Part shown: piece after piece, positions 49,132 to 57,939 of the stretch | How positions within the stretch are numbered: the stretch's first letter is position 1 | Layout: each line of letters opens with the position of its first letter | Source of the DNA: Pseudanabaena minima | GTDB taxonomy: Bacteria; Cyanobacteriota; Cyanobacteriia; Pseudanabaenales; Pseudanabaenaceae | Direction of reading: 5' to 3' | NCBI RefSeq assembly: GCF_051131155.1 | Contig: NZ_CP159508.1 | Coordinates: 4,216,001 to 4,280,000, forward strand | DNA: 64,000 nucleotides | Made by a program: the position numbers and the translations under genes | The notes under the pieces: model-generated | Told to the model about the DNA's origin: nothing | What the model saw: the letters and a program-made list of their open reading frames with translations, nothing else | The model's database searches: none

Positions 49132-49893
49132 ATGACGATCGCCATGACACTTAATGACGACCTAACAATCTTAGATATTGAATCAAATCCATTAAGTCCA
49201 TTGGATTTGCCACCTGAAGATGAAATACCTCTTCCAGATCCTGATGAGATGTTAGTACTGCTCAACTCAGTGACAGTTCTAGAGAGGATGCAAGCTGCAA
49301 GAGCTTTTTGTGAATTAGAAGATCAAAGGGCAATACCGCGTCTTATCGAATTGCTACAAGACGAATGTCCTCTAGTAAGAGTTAGCGCTGCCTACGCTCT
49401 TGGACGGAATAAGAGCGATGAAGCAATTAAGCCTTTAATTGAGCAACTCAAGCAAGATTGGAATGGATACGTTCGCAAGGGTATTGTTTGGGCTTTGGGA
49501 ACCTGTCGCGCTACGCTAGGATTAACGTCTCTTATTTCTGCTCTGAAGTATGATATTACGGCTGTACGTCTATGGGCAGCTAGTGCACTTGGGCAATTAG
49601 GTGATTTACAAGCAGTTGAGCCTTTAACGGAAGCGTTAACCAAAGATCCTATGTCTGCTGTACGTGGGAATTGTGCATGGTCACTTGGTAAGCTAATTGT
49701 GCAAATGCGTCGCGATTTTGATACTCAAAATGAAATTTATCATGATGCGGTTGATGCATTGATTTATGCATTAGATGATGATGATCTCAGCGTGCAGACT
49801 GATGCTAGGAATGCCTTGCGTAAACTGGGGGAACCTCGTGGTTTAAAAGTGCTAGAGCGTATTGAGATGGATCAAGGGTATTGTGAATTTTAA
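49132..49893 (+). CDS. HEAT-repeat protein
   Basis: 253 residues. Five or more HEAT/PBS-lyase-like repeats, for example RIPRLIELLQDECPLVRVSA-type and ALKYDITAVRLWAASALGQL. Such proteins are alpha solenoids; some cyanobacterial ones are phycobilin lyases, but bilin-lyase motifs are not apparent here, so a scaffold role is as likely. There is no Shine-Dalgarno near ATG 49132; a second in-frame ATG four codons in is also possible. It follows the rRNA operon but has its own gap and promoter region. Confidence 0.8.
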   Translation: MTIAMTLNDDLTILDIESNPLSPLDLPPEDEIPLPDPDEMLVLLNSVTVLERMQAARAFCELEDQRAIPRLIELLQDECPLVRVSAAYALGRNKSDEAIKPLIEQLKQDWNGYVRKGIVWALGTCRATLGLTSLISALKYDITAVRLWAASALGQLGDLQAVEPLTEALTKDPMSAVRGNCAWSLGKLIVQMRRDFDTQNEIYHDAVDALIYALDDDDLSVQTDARNALRKLGEPRGLKVLERIEMDQGYCEF

Positions 49894-50013
49894 ACTATAA
49901 ATTTGGTAGGTAATAGCAGCAGGTAGCTTGCCAAATAAATTTGTAAGAAATTTTTTGACAATGGCACAATTACTGCTATATTTATTAACTGCACACATAT
50001 AAAATGTGTTCTT

Positions 50014-50084
50014 GCGAATGTAGTTTAGTGGTAAAACCTCTGCCTTCCAAGCAGATGTTGCGGGTTCGATTCCCGCCATTCGCT
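50014..50084 (+). tRNA. tRNA-Gly(UCC)
   Basis: 71-base cloverleaf. Acceptor GCGAATG/CATTCGC, anticodon loop CTTCCAA with TCC, T loop GTTCGATTC, discriminator T. The encoded end lacks CCA. It sits about 120 bases downstream of the HEAT gene. Confidence 0.95.
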
Positions 50085-50126
50085 TTATTATCTATACAGA
50101 TAAAAAACTTCACTCAATGGAGTTTT

Positions 50127-50843
50127 TTATCTGATGATATCTCGAATTACTACACTGGCTAGATTTAATCCAAACAAAGCGGGTAAATAGGAAATTGTTC
50201 CGTAATATGATCGCTTAAAATTACTGCCATCGGTTAATTGTAGCGACTCCCGATTTACTAACTCTTCAGAATAAACAGCGATAATGCTGGCATTGGCAAA
50301 ACCCTTGCGTCGTAAACCTTTGCGAATCTTGTAAGCAAATCTGCAACAATCAGTTTCAAAAATTGGTGCAATTCTTACCTTTTGAGGATCGACTCGACCG
50401 CCAGCACCCATGCTGCTAGCAACTTTTACTCCATTGGTAGCGGCTGCACCGAGAAAATAAAGTTTGGGTTGCAGACTATCAATGCAATCTAGCACCCAGT
50501 CAAATTTAGTTGTTACTAGCTCCATCATTAAGTCTGGAGTAAGAAATTCTTTGATTACCGTTAATTGCATGTCTGGATTAATGTCATGCATTCTTGCTGC
50601 CATTACATCAGCCTTATGAATATCGACAGTGCTATTGAGCGCCACAATCTGACGATTTTTATTGGAAGGATCAACGCGATCGCCATCGACAATAGTCATT
50701 TGTCCAATTCCAGCACGGCACAAAAACTCTGCGGCAAAACTACCGACACCACCCATGCCAACGACCAACACATTGGCTTGTTTGAGCTTATTTAATCCGT
50801 CTGCACCAATCAGTAATTCTGTGCGTTGTAACCAATCTGTCAT
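50127..50843 (-). CDS. tcdA: TcdA/CsdL-like E1-family enzyme
   Basis: 238 residues. The ThiF/MoeB/HesA fold has the ATP-binding glycine motif VLVVGMGGVGSFAAEFLCRA and GDRVDPSNKNRQ. The size, the DSLQPKLYF region and the absence of a ubiquitin-like-protein cysteine motif fit TcdA, which dehydrates t6A at position 37 of tRNA to its cyclic form ct6A. MoeB-like activity is less likely because the zinc CxxC pairs are missing. It is convergent with the tRNA-Gly gene. Confidence 0.87.
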   Translation of the reverse strand: MTDWLQRTELLIGADGLNKLKQANVLVVGMGGVGSFAAEFLCRAGIGQMTIVDGDRVDPSNKNRQIVALNSTVDIHKADVMAARMHDINPDMQLTVIKEFLTPDLMMELVTTKFDWVLDCIDSLQPKLYFLGAAATNGVKVASSMGAGGRVDPQKVRIAPIFETDCCRFAYKIRKGLRRKGFANASIIAVYSEELVNRESLQLTDGSNFKRSYYGTISYLPALFGLNLASVVIRDIIR

Positions 50844-50941
50844 GACAAAAATAAATGTGTAACTTTATCTAATAGAGTCGATACTTCGCGCTGCATCTAC
50901 TCTTAATATGAGGAATAGAATACTTTTCTGAGTCTTTAACT

Positions 50942-51325
50942 ATGACTTTCCCTTCTCATGCTGCCCTAACTAAGGCTGAATTACTTGAGCGTTATGCTAA
51001 CGGTGATCGCAACTTTGAGCAATCACATTTACATGACACTGATATGCAGGGCGTATTGTTGCATGGTATCGACCTCAGCGAGTCAATCTTGACCCACATT
51101 AATTTTAGCGGCTCAGATCTACGCGGAGCCGATCTTGGATGGGCAGATCTAAGTCGTGCAAATCTCGAAAAAGTAGATTTACGGGGCGCAATTTTGACCA
51201 GAGCTGACTTGAGCTACGCTAACTTAAAAGGTGCTAACCTTCTGAAAGCTGATCTCAGTTTAGCTAAATTAGAGCATACAGAATTGAGTGGAACTATTAT
51301 GCCTGACGGTTCTGTTAATCAATGA
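50942..51325 (+). CDS. Pentapeptide-repeat protein
   Basis: 127 residues. A non-repeat N terminus (about 1-30) leads into roughly fifteen A(D/N)LXX pentapeptides (about 38-120), for example SDLRGADLGWADLSRANLEK. They form a right-handed quadrilateral beta-helix. Functions vary and are usually unknown; no partner domain is attached. It ends in a short unstructured tail. Cytoplasmic. Confidence 0.85.
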   Translation: MTFPSHAALTKAELLERYANGDRNFEQSHLHDTDMQGVLLHGIDLSESILTHINFSGSDLRGADLGWADLSRANLEKVDLRGAILTRADLSYANLKGANLLKADLSLAKLEHTELSGTIMPDGSVNQ

Positions 51326-51418
51326 AATCTATCTCACTCTGCGAGATAAAAATTCCTAACAACATCAAGAGATGTCAAAGTGCCTCTATGTTGTTGTCAA
51401 TTGTTAACAATGCATTTT

Positions 51419-51994
51419 TTATTTGAGTTTTTTCTTGATAAAGTCAACGAGTTGCTGGAATTGCTTCTGTTGAGATGCTAACTGTTGTTCTAATAGCTTT
51501 TGCTTTGCTTCTAGTTCTTCAATACGTTTAATCAGAGTATCGTCAGTTCGTTCTTGAGAAGCTACATCAGTAGATGCGATGCGATTTTCTATTACAGAGA
51601 TAGGAGGACGCTTCTGTACTAAGACCATTGCTCGTTTGATCGCTGTGATCAACTCTTTCTGCTCAAAGGGTTTTTCAATAAATACCAGATATTTATCTTC
51701 AAATGGCTCTGCAATCTTGCTGGTTACTTCTTCCTTCCGTCCAGACATTAAAACTAATGGAATACGGCTAAGCTCAGGACTTTGCTGCAAAGTTTCATAA
51801 ACCTCAAATCCACTCATCCGAGGCAGTAAAAAATCTAGCATGATCATCCAAGGCTTTTCTTTCTGGATCATCTCCAGCCCTTTGATGCCGTCGGCGGCCT
51901 CTAGCACCTCAAAGTTTGCTGGCGGGAGCATGTCGCGCACCATGTTACGGATTACGCGACTATCATCAATTACTAGTATTTTGTGAGCTGCCAC
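51419..51994 (-). CDS. CheY-like response regulator with coiled-coil tail
   Basis: 191 residues. A receiver domain (about 1-122) has VIDDSRVIRNM, phosphoacceptor Asp in IMLDFLLPRMSGF, the switch SGRKEE region and the conserved Lys in FIEKPFE. A C-terminal coiled coil (about 155-188: RIEELEAKQKLLEQQLASQQ) suggests oligomerisation. Cyanobacterial proteins of this kind commonly work in phototaxis or PatA-like pathways; here there is no histidine kinase next to it. The sensor is unknown. Confidence 0.85.
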   Translation of the reverse strand: MAAHKILVIDDSRVIRNMVRDMLPPANFEVLEAADGIKGLEMIQKEKPWMIMLDFLLPRMSGFEVYETLQQSPELSRIPLVLMSGRKEEVTSKIAEPFEDKYLVFIEKPFEQKELITAIKRAMVLVQKRPPISVIENRIASTDVASQERTDDTLIKRIEELEAKQKLLEQQLASQQKQFQQLVDFIKKKLK

Positions 51995-52518
51995 TGCTGA
52001 TAACCCCTCAGTTATTTTGGTGAATAGAGATTTAGCTTGATTAGCTAGTTTGTGGGAAGACTACGCCACTGTCACTGACAGGATAGGTGAAGTTCTAAAC
52101 GACAATGATAGCAAGCATATTTTAGTTTAATTAGCCATTGTAATTAGTGATCTATTTAGGCTTGTATTAACTAGAAGCTTAGTAAGTAAATAAAAGCTTA
52201 CTAGTTTTTGTCAGATTTAGCTCTTGAACCCGCAATAATTTAGCACACAGATACCCAAAAATTAGAGAATATCTCCCCTAATTTGACAGCACCTTAATAT
52301 TATAAAAATTTGATTTAATGAAAGTCCGTCATCGGTGGACTTTCATCAAATATTTAATAAAACCCAGATTTTTTGTGGTACGGCTTTGCCGCACCACAAA
52401 AAATCTGGGTTTTGTTTTGATGTGTGTTCTGTGTTTTGAGTTTGGCAGCAATAGCTGATGTTGATCCCTTGACTTGGTCTGTATAATCTCAAGTACAAAG
52501 ATCGGGCATGGTTTAACT
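51995..52518. other. Gap between response regulator and ftsE
   Basis: Holds a short inverted repeat ATGAAAGTCC/GGACTTTCAT (52318-52346), a long hairpin AAAACCCAGATTTTTTGTGG with core CGGC-TTT-GCCG (52359-52413), and the ftsE promoter. No gene seen. Confidence 0.6.
52461..52487 (+). promoter_or_regulatory. Probable ftsE promoter
   Basis: A perfect -10 TATAAT (52482-52487) and TTGATC (52461-52466) at 15-base spacing. Transcription would begin near 52494, which rules out an upstream start codon and favours ATG 52519 for ftsE. Confidence 0.5.
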
Positions 52519-53301
52519 ATGCACAGATTTTTTAGAATATTTAAGCGATCGCCAATGCTAAAACTGCCAACTAAACCAAACCCAACCTTAATTAATCCAA
52601 GCCCTGATAAGATTTCTGATGGTCATGTGCCAAATGGGCAAAAGTCAGTAATTGTTAAATTAGAAAATGTTCGCAAGACTTACACCAATGGTGCTGTTGG
52701 CTTACGCGACGTTAGCCTTGAACTATATAAAGGTGACTTTAAATTTATTACAGGGCATTCGGGATCGGGAAAATCAACCTTACTGAAATTGTTGTATGGT
52801 GCTGAACAGGCTACGGATGGCGATGTAATTGTGAATGGGTTTAACCTAAATAATTTAAAAGGTAATAATCTTGCTATGTTACGTCGCAAGATTGGCATAG
52901 TTTTTCAAGATTACAAACTTGTACCGCGCCGCACTGTATCTGAAAATGTTGCTTTTGTATTGATGGCTCAGGGATATACCTACAAGGAAATCCAGCGACG
53001 TGTGCAACCTGCGCTCAAAATGGTAGGGCTAATGCATAAGGCAGATTGTTTTCCTGAAGAGTTGTCTGGTGGGGAACAGCAACGTACAAGTATCGCAAGG
53101 GCGATCGTGAATACACCGCCGTTAGTTCTGGCGGATGAACCAACGGGCAACCTTGATCCTGATAATGCTTGGCAAGTAATTAAAATTTTGAAAAAATTGA
53201 ATTCCTTTGGGGTGACGGTGCTTTTGACTACTCACGATGAGCAGTTGGTCAGAGCCGCTAATCATCCTGTCTTGCATTTGCAAAATGGTTACATCGTGTA
53301 A
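52519..53301 (+). CDS. ftsE: Cell-division ATP-binding protein FtsE
   Basis: 260 residues from ATG 52519, chosen because a -10 TATAAT lies just upstream. The ABC ATPase has Walker A GHSGSGKST, signature LSGGEQQR and Walker B LVLADEP. FtsEX links the divisome to septal peptidoglycan hydrolases. The N-terminal ~35 residues are an extension before the ATPase proper. ftsX follows after 50 bases that contain a hairpin; no hydrolase partner (EnvC/RipC-like) is in the window, but the neighbouring PGRP-type genes are of wall type. Confidence 0.9.
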   Translation: MHRFFRIFKRSPMLKLPTKPNPTLINPSPDKISDGHVPNGQKSVIVKLENVRKTYTNGAVGLRDVSLELYKGDFKFITGHSGSGKSTLLKLLYGAEQATDGDVIVNGFNLNNLKGNNLAMLRRKIGIVFQDYKLVPRRTVSENVAFVLMAQGYTYKEIQRRVQPALKMVGLMHKADCFPEELSGGEQQRTSIARAIVNTPPLVLADEPTGNLDPDNAWQVIKILKKLNSFGVTVLLTTHDEQLVRAANHPVLHLQNGYIV

Positions 53302-53303
53302 TT

Positions 53304-53332
53304 ATTGAGCGCGGGCTTTGCCTGCGCTCAAT
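53304..53332 (+). repeat. Hairpin between ftsE and ftsX
   Basis: ATTGAGCGCGGGC pairs with GCCTGCGCTCAAT around TTT (with a G-T pair). It sits in the intercistronic gap, so it may trim or attenuate the ftsE-ftsX message. It lacks a T run. Confidence 0.6.
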
Positions 53333-53351
53333 ATAAATATTGAATACAAAA

Positions 53352-54269
53352 ATGGTACAAAACGTCCTTCGCTTCTTTACTAAAATCGACTATCTGCTAC
53401 GCGAGACTTTTTTAGGATTGCGGCGTGGCGGATGGATGAATTGGGCTGCTATCAGTACGGTGGCTGTGTTGTTGTTTTTGTTTGGGGCAAGCTTACAGAT
53501 CTCTTGGCAACTGGAAAATGTACTGGGGCAACTTGGCAGTCAGTTGGAGATATCGGTCTATCTGGATGAGAATGTGGTTGGTGAGTCGATGCAACCGCGA
53601 TTGCTGTTAGTGGATGGAGTTGCTGCTGCAAAGCTAATTCCTAAAGAAGACGCATGGGAAAATTTGATGAAGGATCTGGGTAAAAATGATCTTAATCAGG
53701 CGACACAACAACTTGGTGGCAATCCTTTAGTTGATGAGTTTAAGGTGAGGGCGGTGTCTAGCGATCGCGTGCCTGATATTGCTAAGCGTATTTCTGGCTT
53801 AAAGGGTATTAATGAGGTTTGGTATACCAATGAAGTGGTGGAGCGCATCGGTCAACTGCGCCGCGCTTTGAGTAATAGTAGTGTAGCGATCGTGGCAATT
53901 TTTACGGTGATTGCGATCGCGGTTATTACGACGACAATTCGGTTAATTGTGTTGGCTCGACGGCGTGAGATTGAGGTGATGCAATTGGTGGGCGCTACGG
54001 CAGCATGGATTTATTTTCCATTTGTACTGCAAGGTATATTTTTTGGAGTTACGGGCGCAGGGACTGCTTATTTAATGTTGATGCTAAGTCTGAATCTTTT
54101 AGGTGATGCGATCATTAATCAACCTGAGTTAATTAAATCCCTAACTTTGGGGTTAACCACAGATTTGCGATCGCAACTGATTTTACCTGCAATATTAGTA
54201 ATCTTTGGCTCGGTGATTGGTGTGTTAGGTAGTCTGCTAGCTGTGCGTAGATTTTCTTTCAATTCATGA
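53352..54269 (+). CDS. ftsX: Cell-division protein FtsX
   Basis: 305 residues from ATG 53352 (TTG 53340 is less likely). Four membrane helices: one near 25-45, then a large extracytoplasmic loop (about 55-170, starts SQLEISVYLDE), and three more in the C-terminal part. This is the permease-like partner of FtsE; the loop would engage an amidase activator outside the membrane. It ends in a long inverted repeat. It is co-directional with ftsE and separated by the hairpin at 53304. Confidence 0.92.
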   Translation: MVQNVLRFFTKIDYLLRETFLGLRRGGWMNWAAISTVAVLLFLFGASLQISWQLENVLGQLGSQLEISVYLDENVVGESMQPRLLLVDGVAAAKLIPKEDAWENLMKDLGKNDLNQATQQLGGNPLVDEFKVRAVSSDRVPDIAKRISGLKGINEVWYTNEVVERIGQLRRALSNSSVAIVAIFTVIAIAVITTTIRLIVLARRREIEVMQLVGATAAWIYFPFVLQGIFFGVTGAGTAYLMLMLSLNLLGDAIINQPELIKSLTLGLTTDLRSQLILPAILVIFGSVIGVLGSLLAVRRFSFNS

Positions 54270-54307
54270 AGTAAGTAATCTCTTCGGGCTTACTTACTTC
54301 ATGAATT
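54261..54307 (+). terminator. ftsX terminator
   Basis: AATTCATGAAGTAAGTAA pairs perfectly with TTACTTACTTCATGAATT across a TCTCTTCGGGC loop. The ftsX stop codon lies inside the first arm. Confidence 0.7.
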
Positions 54308-54366
54308 GCTGAGGCAATGCTTCTAGCGGACTCTACTATGCAATATGATATGATTGCTGCAAGTAT

Positions 54367-54440
54367 GGGTATGTAGCTCAGTTGGATAGAGCATCAGATT
54401 CCGGTTCTGAGGGTCGGGGGTTCGAGTCCCTCCATACTCG
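54367..54440 (+). tRNA. tRNA-Arg(CCG)
   Basis: 74-base cloverleaf. Acceptor GGGTATG/CATACTC (one G-T), anticodon loop TTCCGGT with CCG reading CGG, T loop GTTCGAGTC, discriminator G. Isolated gene. Confidence 0.95.
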
Positions 54441-54516
54441 TTGATGATCACAAAGTAAATTTTGCTATGCACCGCAGGTCAAAATTTAAATGACAGCGTT
54501 TCACGCTAATGATAAA

Positions 54517-54553
54517 AATAAATCTTGCTGTGCTTTGCACGGCAAGATTTATT
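54517..54553 (+). repeat. Hairpin upstream of the 142-residue ORF
   Basis: AATAAATCTTGC-GTGC / GCAC-GCAAGATTTATT around TTT, about 26 bases before the next start codon. Possibly a terminator for the tRNA-Arg transcript. Confidence 0.5.
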
Positions 54554-54579
54554 AGTAAACAAACTAAATTTTTTAATCT

Positions 54580-55008
54580 ATGGAACGTGGATTATTGTGG
54601 TTGCCGTTGCTGGTAGTGTTCTTTTGGCTGGTGTGGTCAGGATGGAATGAGTACCAAAAAATTGAGTCCTATAAACAGTGGGCTGAGCAATTTGAGCGTC
54701 ATAAATATGACATCTATGCTGTATTGGGACAAAAAGGCGATCGCCTCACATGGGGAAAGCCAACTCGCAAAGATCCACTAGATATTCAAACAGTTACTTT
54801 TCAAGATATTTCCCGCATCCGATTTCGGATTGATAGTAAGTTTTTTGATGCAAAAGATTCTGAATTTCCATTGAATGCAAAGAAAATTTCTCTGGAATTA
54901 GTGTTGAAAACGGGAGAGATGCCTAGCATTAGGTTTACTGATATCGATATTGCGGCAGCTTGGTATCGTTTTTTAAGCGATCGCTTAGAAGCTTTATCCA
55001 AACCTTAA
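54580..55008 (+). CDS. Membrane-anchored protein of unknown function
   Basis: 142 residues, no recognised family. The first ~20 residues form a hydrophobic helix (LLWLPLLVVFFWLVWSG), so it is anchored or exported. The remainder is mixed alpha/beta with a PH-like alternation of strands, including RLTWGKPTRKDPLDIQTVTF and ISRIRFRIDS, and ends with an amphipathic helix AAWYRFLSDRLEAL. The look is that of the small conserved proteins found in many cyanobacteria. Monocistronic, after tRNA-Arg. Confidence 0.65.
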   Translation: MERGLLWLPLLVVFFWLVWSGWNEYQKIESYKQWAEQFERHKYDIYAVLGQKGDRLTWGKPTRKDPLDIQTVTFQDISRIRFRIDSKFFDAKDSEFPLNAKKISLELVLKTGEMPSIRFTDIDIAAAWYRFLSDRLEALSKP

Positions 55009-55153
55009 GTTTTGTTAAGTCGATTTAAAGATTAATTTAACGATTTATGGTCGATCCAAGTATATTTACTTAGCTCAAATTGATTCTTAACCTTGGTATA
55101 AACGTAACTTTAACTTCATCTCTTAGGCTTGAATCAAGTTGTGAGGGTTTACT

Positions 55154-55711
55154 TTGGAAGTTATTTTAGAAGTTGCTTTAGAGTTGATAAAAGCGATTGC
55201 CGTAACATTGCTGTTGCTTCTGCTAGGAGATTTCTTTTCAACATTTTTGTATCATGTTCCTGAACATGTTTTTGGCAAGTTTCATTCCATCGTGCATCAT
55301 GGTAAAAACCGCAGCTTTCTACATTATGCAGTTTTGACCAGAAATCCTCTCGTATTGCTAGATGGTATTTTAGGAGCAGTTCCTTACTTTGTATTTACCC
55401 CTTGGCTATGGCATTTATCAGCGATCGGTACGATTATTGGTCTGTTGTTAGGCGAGTTTCATGTGGTGTGGAGGCATGTTTCAATCCTTGAATGGAAAAC
55501 TCCAGAACCTTGGAAATCTTGGTGTGATTTGTTATGGATTACTACGCCTGAAAGACATTGGTTGCACCATCAAAATGCTTTTGCTGCCTATGGTGATATT
55601 TTCTCATTCTATGATTATCCTGCTCAAAAATGGCTAACTTTCTTACGCTTTATCCGACGCAAATTTAAGCAGATTAATCAAGCAAGTAGCAGTAAAACTA
55701 TCAGCGTTTAA
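55154..55711 (+). CDS. Fatty-acid hydroxylase / sterol desaturase family protein
   Basis: 185 residues from TTG 55154 with GAGGG 8 bases upstream. Histidine-rich motifs typical of the di-iron family occur in order: FLYHVPEHV, FHSIVHHGKN, FHVVWRHVS and ERHWLHHQN. Several hydrophobic helices run through the protein. Members hydroxylate or desaturate lipids at the membrane; the substrate cannot be told. It is shorter than typical beta-carotene hydroxylases and resembles the compact cyanobacterial members. Confidence 0.8.
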   Translation: MEVILEVALELIKAIAVTLLLLLLGDFFSTFLYHVPEHVFGKFHSIVHHGKNRSFLHYAVLTRNPLVLLDGILGAVPYFVFTPWLWHLSAIGTIIGLLLGEFHVVWRHVSILEWKTPEPWKSWCDLLWITTPERHWLHHQNAFAAYGDIFSFYDYPAQKWLTFLRFIRRKFKQINQASSSKTISV

Positions 55712-55717
55712 CTTCTT

Positions 55718-55762
55718 AAAACCAAAGAGAGAGGTAGCGAAGCGACCTCTCTCTTTGGTTTT
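55718..55762. terminator. Bidirectional terminator
   Basis: AAAACCAAAGAGAGAGGTAGC pairs around GAA with one mismatch between two convergent genes. Confidence 0.75.
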
Positions 55763-56540
55763 ATGGCAATTTTAATTGTTGAGCGGGTGTAAAAAATTGG
55801 CGAGTGACCAAATTAGTTAATAGCAAAGCTGTAATTAAATTAGCTGTAGTAATTGCAAATAAAATTACTAATTGATATCGTACTGCTAGTAATGGTGATA
55901 CGCCGCCTAGAATTTGCCCTGTCATCATTCCAGGGAGTGACACCACACCAGCCACCATCATCACGTTAATTGTGGGAATCATGGCGGCTCTAATTGCGTC
56001 GGATTGGTAATTAACAATCGCCTGTTGTGGGGTTGCACCTAAACATAAATGGGCTTCGATATCCCGCGATCGCTTGACCAAATCCTGTGTATATCGCTCG
56101 GCAGCGATCGCAGCACCATTCATCGAATTTCCCAAGATCATTCCTGCGAGGGGAATTAAATATTGTGGTGAGTACCAAGTATCAGGCTGGACTACTAAAA
56201 ATGTGGTGTAAGCAAGAATTGCTAATGTGCCAATGATGACTGATATCCACATGATTTGTAGGACATAGGGGACTTTTTCCCGCACGCGATTTTTGGCTTC
56301 ACGGGCTGCCATGAGACTCATCAAGAAAATGATGAATAGGATTACGACTGGTTGTTTGATTTCAAATACAGCATCTAGCAAAAATCCCACTACGATTAAT
56401 TGAATAATGCTGCGAAAGGTGGCGATGATTAAATTCTTGGCGATCGCTAATTTTTGCCAGACCGATAAACTAATGGCGATCGCCACCATACCGAGGGCGA
56501 TCGCCATTTTGGGAATATTCAGATCGATAACAGCCGTCAT
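55761..56540 (-). CDS. fetB: FetB/UPF0014-type ABC transporter permease
   Basis: 259 residues with six or seven membrane helices. The conserved UPF0014 sequence IATFRSIIQLIVVGFLLDAV and the loop NSMNGAAIAAERY followed by LGATPQQAIV identify FetB, described in Escherichia coli as the permease of an iron exporter FetAB. No fetA ATPase gene lies next to it; the ABC ATPase FtsE nearby is not a substitute. Iron export is therefore inferred from the family only. Confidence 0.85.
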   Translation of the reverse strand: MTAVIDLNIPKMAIALGMVAIAISLSVWQKLAIAKNLIIATFRSIIQLIVVGFLLDAVFEIKQPVVILFIIFLMSLMAAREAKNRVREKVPYVLQIMWISVIIGTLAILAYTTFLVVQPDTWYSPQYLIPLAGMILGNSMNGAAIAAERYTQDLVKRSRDIEAHLCLGATPQQAIVNYQSDAIRAAMIPTINVMMVAGVVSLPGMMTGQILGGVSPLLAVRYQLVILFAITTANLITALLLTNLVTRQFFTPAQQLKLP

Positions 56541-56620
56541 AAATTAATCATAATAAAAGCGCTTGGCGTTCTTATTATCCATAGAAATCAGGAGAAGTGC
56601 TAAGTATGGCTCCTGATTTT

Positions 56621-57697
56621 CTAAGATTGCAATGCTGCTAACGTTTCTGAAGTTAGCACTCCATCAACAGGTAATCCATACAATGATTGTGCTTTTTTAA
56701 TGGCAGCAGTAGTCTTTGAGCCTTGAATGCCATCGATCGCTCCATCATACAAACCTAGCTGGCTTAAAAGGGTTTGACCTTTTTTAATGGAATTGTCGGT
56801 GACTTTGCTTGTGGTTTCTTTACTAGCAGTCTCCTTATAACTAATAGCAGTGCTACCAGATTCTAGAGCCGCCATAGTTAGAGAACCTGCAACACCATCG
56901 GTAACTAATCCATAGGTTTTTTGAGCGAGAATAATAGCCTCTTGAGTCATTGGACCATTAATCCCGTCGATCGCGCCACCATAGAAACCGCGATCGCTCA
57001 GCAATTGTTGCAAATTTTTGATTGAGTCTGATTTGGTACTAGCGACGTTGCTCTTCGGGACATAATTGCTGCCAGACTCTAGCGCTGCAATAGTTAGAGA
57101 ACCTGCAACACCATCAGCAACTAAGCCGTAGGTTTTTTGAGCAAGAATAATTGCCTCTTGAGTCATTGGACCATTAATCCCATCGATCGCGCCACCATAA
57201 AACCCGCGATCGCTTAGCAATTGTTGCAAGTTTTTGATTGAGTCTGATTTGTTATCGCTATTAGCAACATTAATAGGTGTGACCTTGACAGGTGAAACTT
57301 CGGAAACATTAGCTTCGTAAGTGTCTGCTTCTAACGCGGCAATTGTTTGCGCTCCGATCTCACCATCAGCATTTAATTTGTAAAAAGTTTGTGCGGCAAT
57401 AATTGCTTCTGTAGTAGCCGCACCCTTAACACCATCGATCTCTCCTGGGTTAAAGCCACGTCTGGCTAATAGCTGTTGAATGCTTGCCACTTCAGGTGTG
57501 TAGGCAAAAGCCGCAATAGGCAAAGCATTGATGGCGATCGCACTTGCTGCTAGCCCAATACACAAGACTGATTTCGCATATTGTGAAGATTTGGCGATCG
57601 AGTTCAGTAGTTGACAATCTAAATTCTGATCAAGATTTTCGCCTTGCCGTAGCTGTTCGCAAAGCATTTCACTATGGAGATACGCAACAAGTTCCAT
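56621..57697 (-). CDS. Exported protein with four peptidoglycan-binding domains
   Basis: 358 residues from ATG 57697, chosen over ATG 57733 because GAGG precedes it and because the typical N-terminal MELVAYLHSEM follows. A hydrophobic segment (about 45-70) is the export signal. Four PG_binding_1 domains follow, each with the pattern LQQLLxxRGFYxGxIDGxxG. Domains 2 and 3 are almost identical (57 of 59 residues), pointing to a recent duplication. It binds cell-wall peptidoglycan, with no catalytic domain attached. The long linkers are Ser/Thr/Lys-rich. Confidence 0.85.
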   Translation of the reverse strand: MELVAYLHSEMLCEQLRQGENLDQNLDCQLLNSIAKSSQYAKSVLCIGLAASAIAINALPIAAFAYTPEVASIQQLLARRGFNPGEIDGVKGAATTEAIIAAQTFYKLNADGEIGAQTIAALEADTYEANVSEVSPVKVTPINVANSDNKSDSIKNLQQLLSDRGFYGGAIDGINGPMTQEAIILAQKTYGLVADGVAGSLTIAALESGSNYVPKSNVASTKSDSIKNLQQLLSDRGFYGGAIDGINGPMTQEAIILAQKTYGLVTDGVAGSLTMAALESGSTAISYKETASKETTSKVTDNSIKKGQTLLSQLGLYDGAIDGIQGSKTTAAIKKAQSLYGLPVDGVLTSETLAALQS

Positions 57698-57939
57698 ACA
57701 ATTCGGCCTCAATAAAAATGCCATTAAGCTCATTAATCGGCTCTTTTCGATTCGTGAAAAAAAAACTGATTTCGATGGATTTCCGCCATTTATATCCCTT
57801 GGTGCAAGATATAAATTGCTGGTTTAAAAGAGCCTATATATTTATTGTATGGAAAAAAACAGTAAATGTCATAAATTGCCTCTTTTTGTAATCTTTAAAT
57901 AGTCCAACAAGAGGAATAGGCGCAAAGTGCCTGTCATGT

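Noticed and set aside
57544..57891. Plus-strand 115-residue frame opposite the peptidoglycan-binding gene
   Set aside because: Antisense to a well-supported gene and without recognisable domain or start signals.
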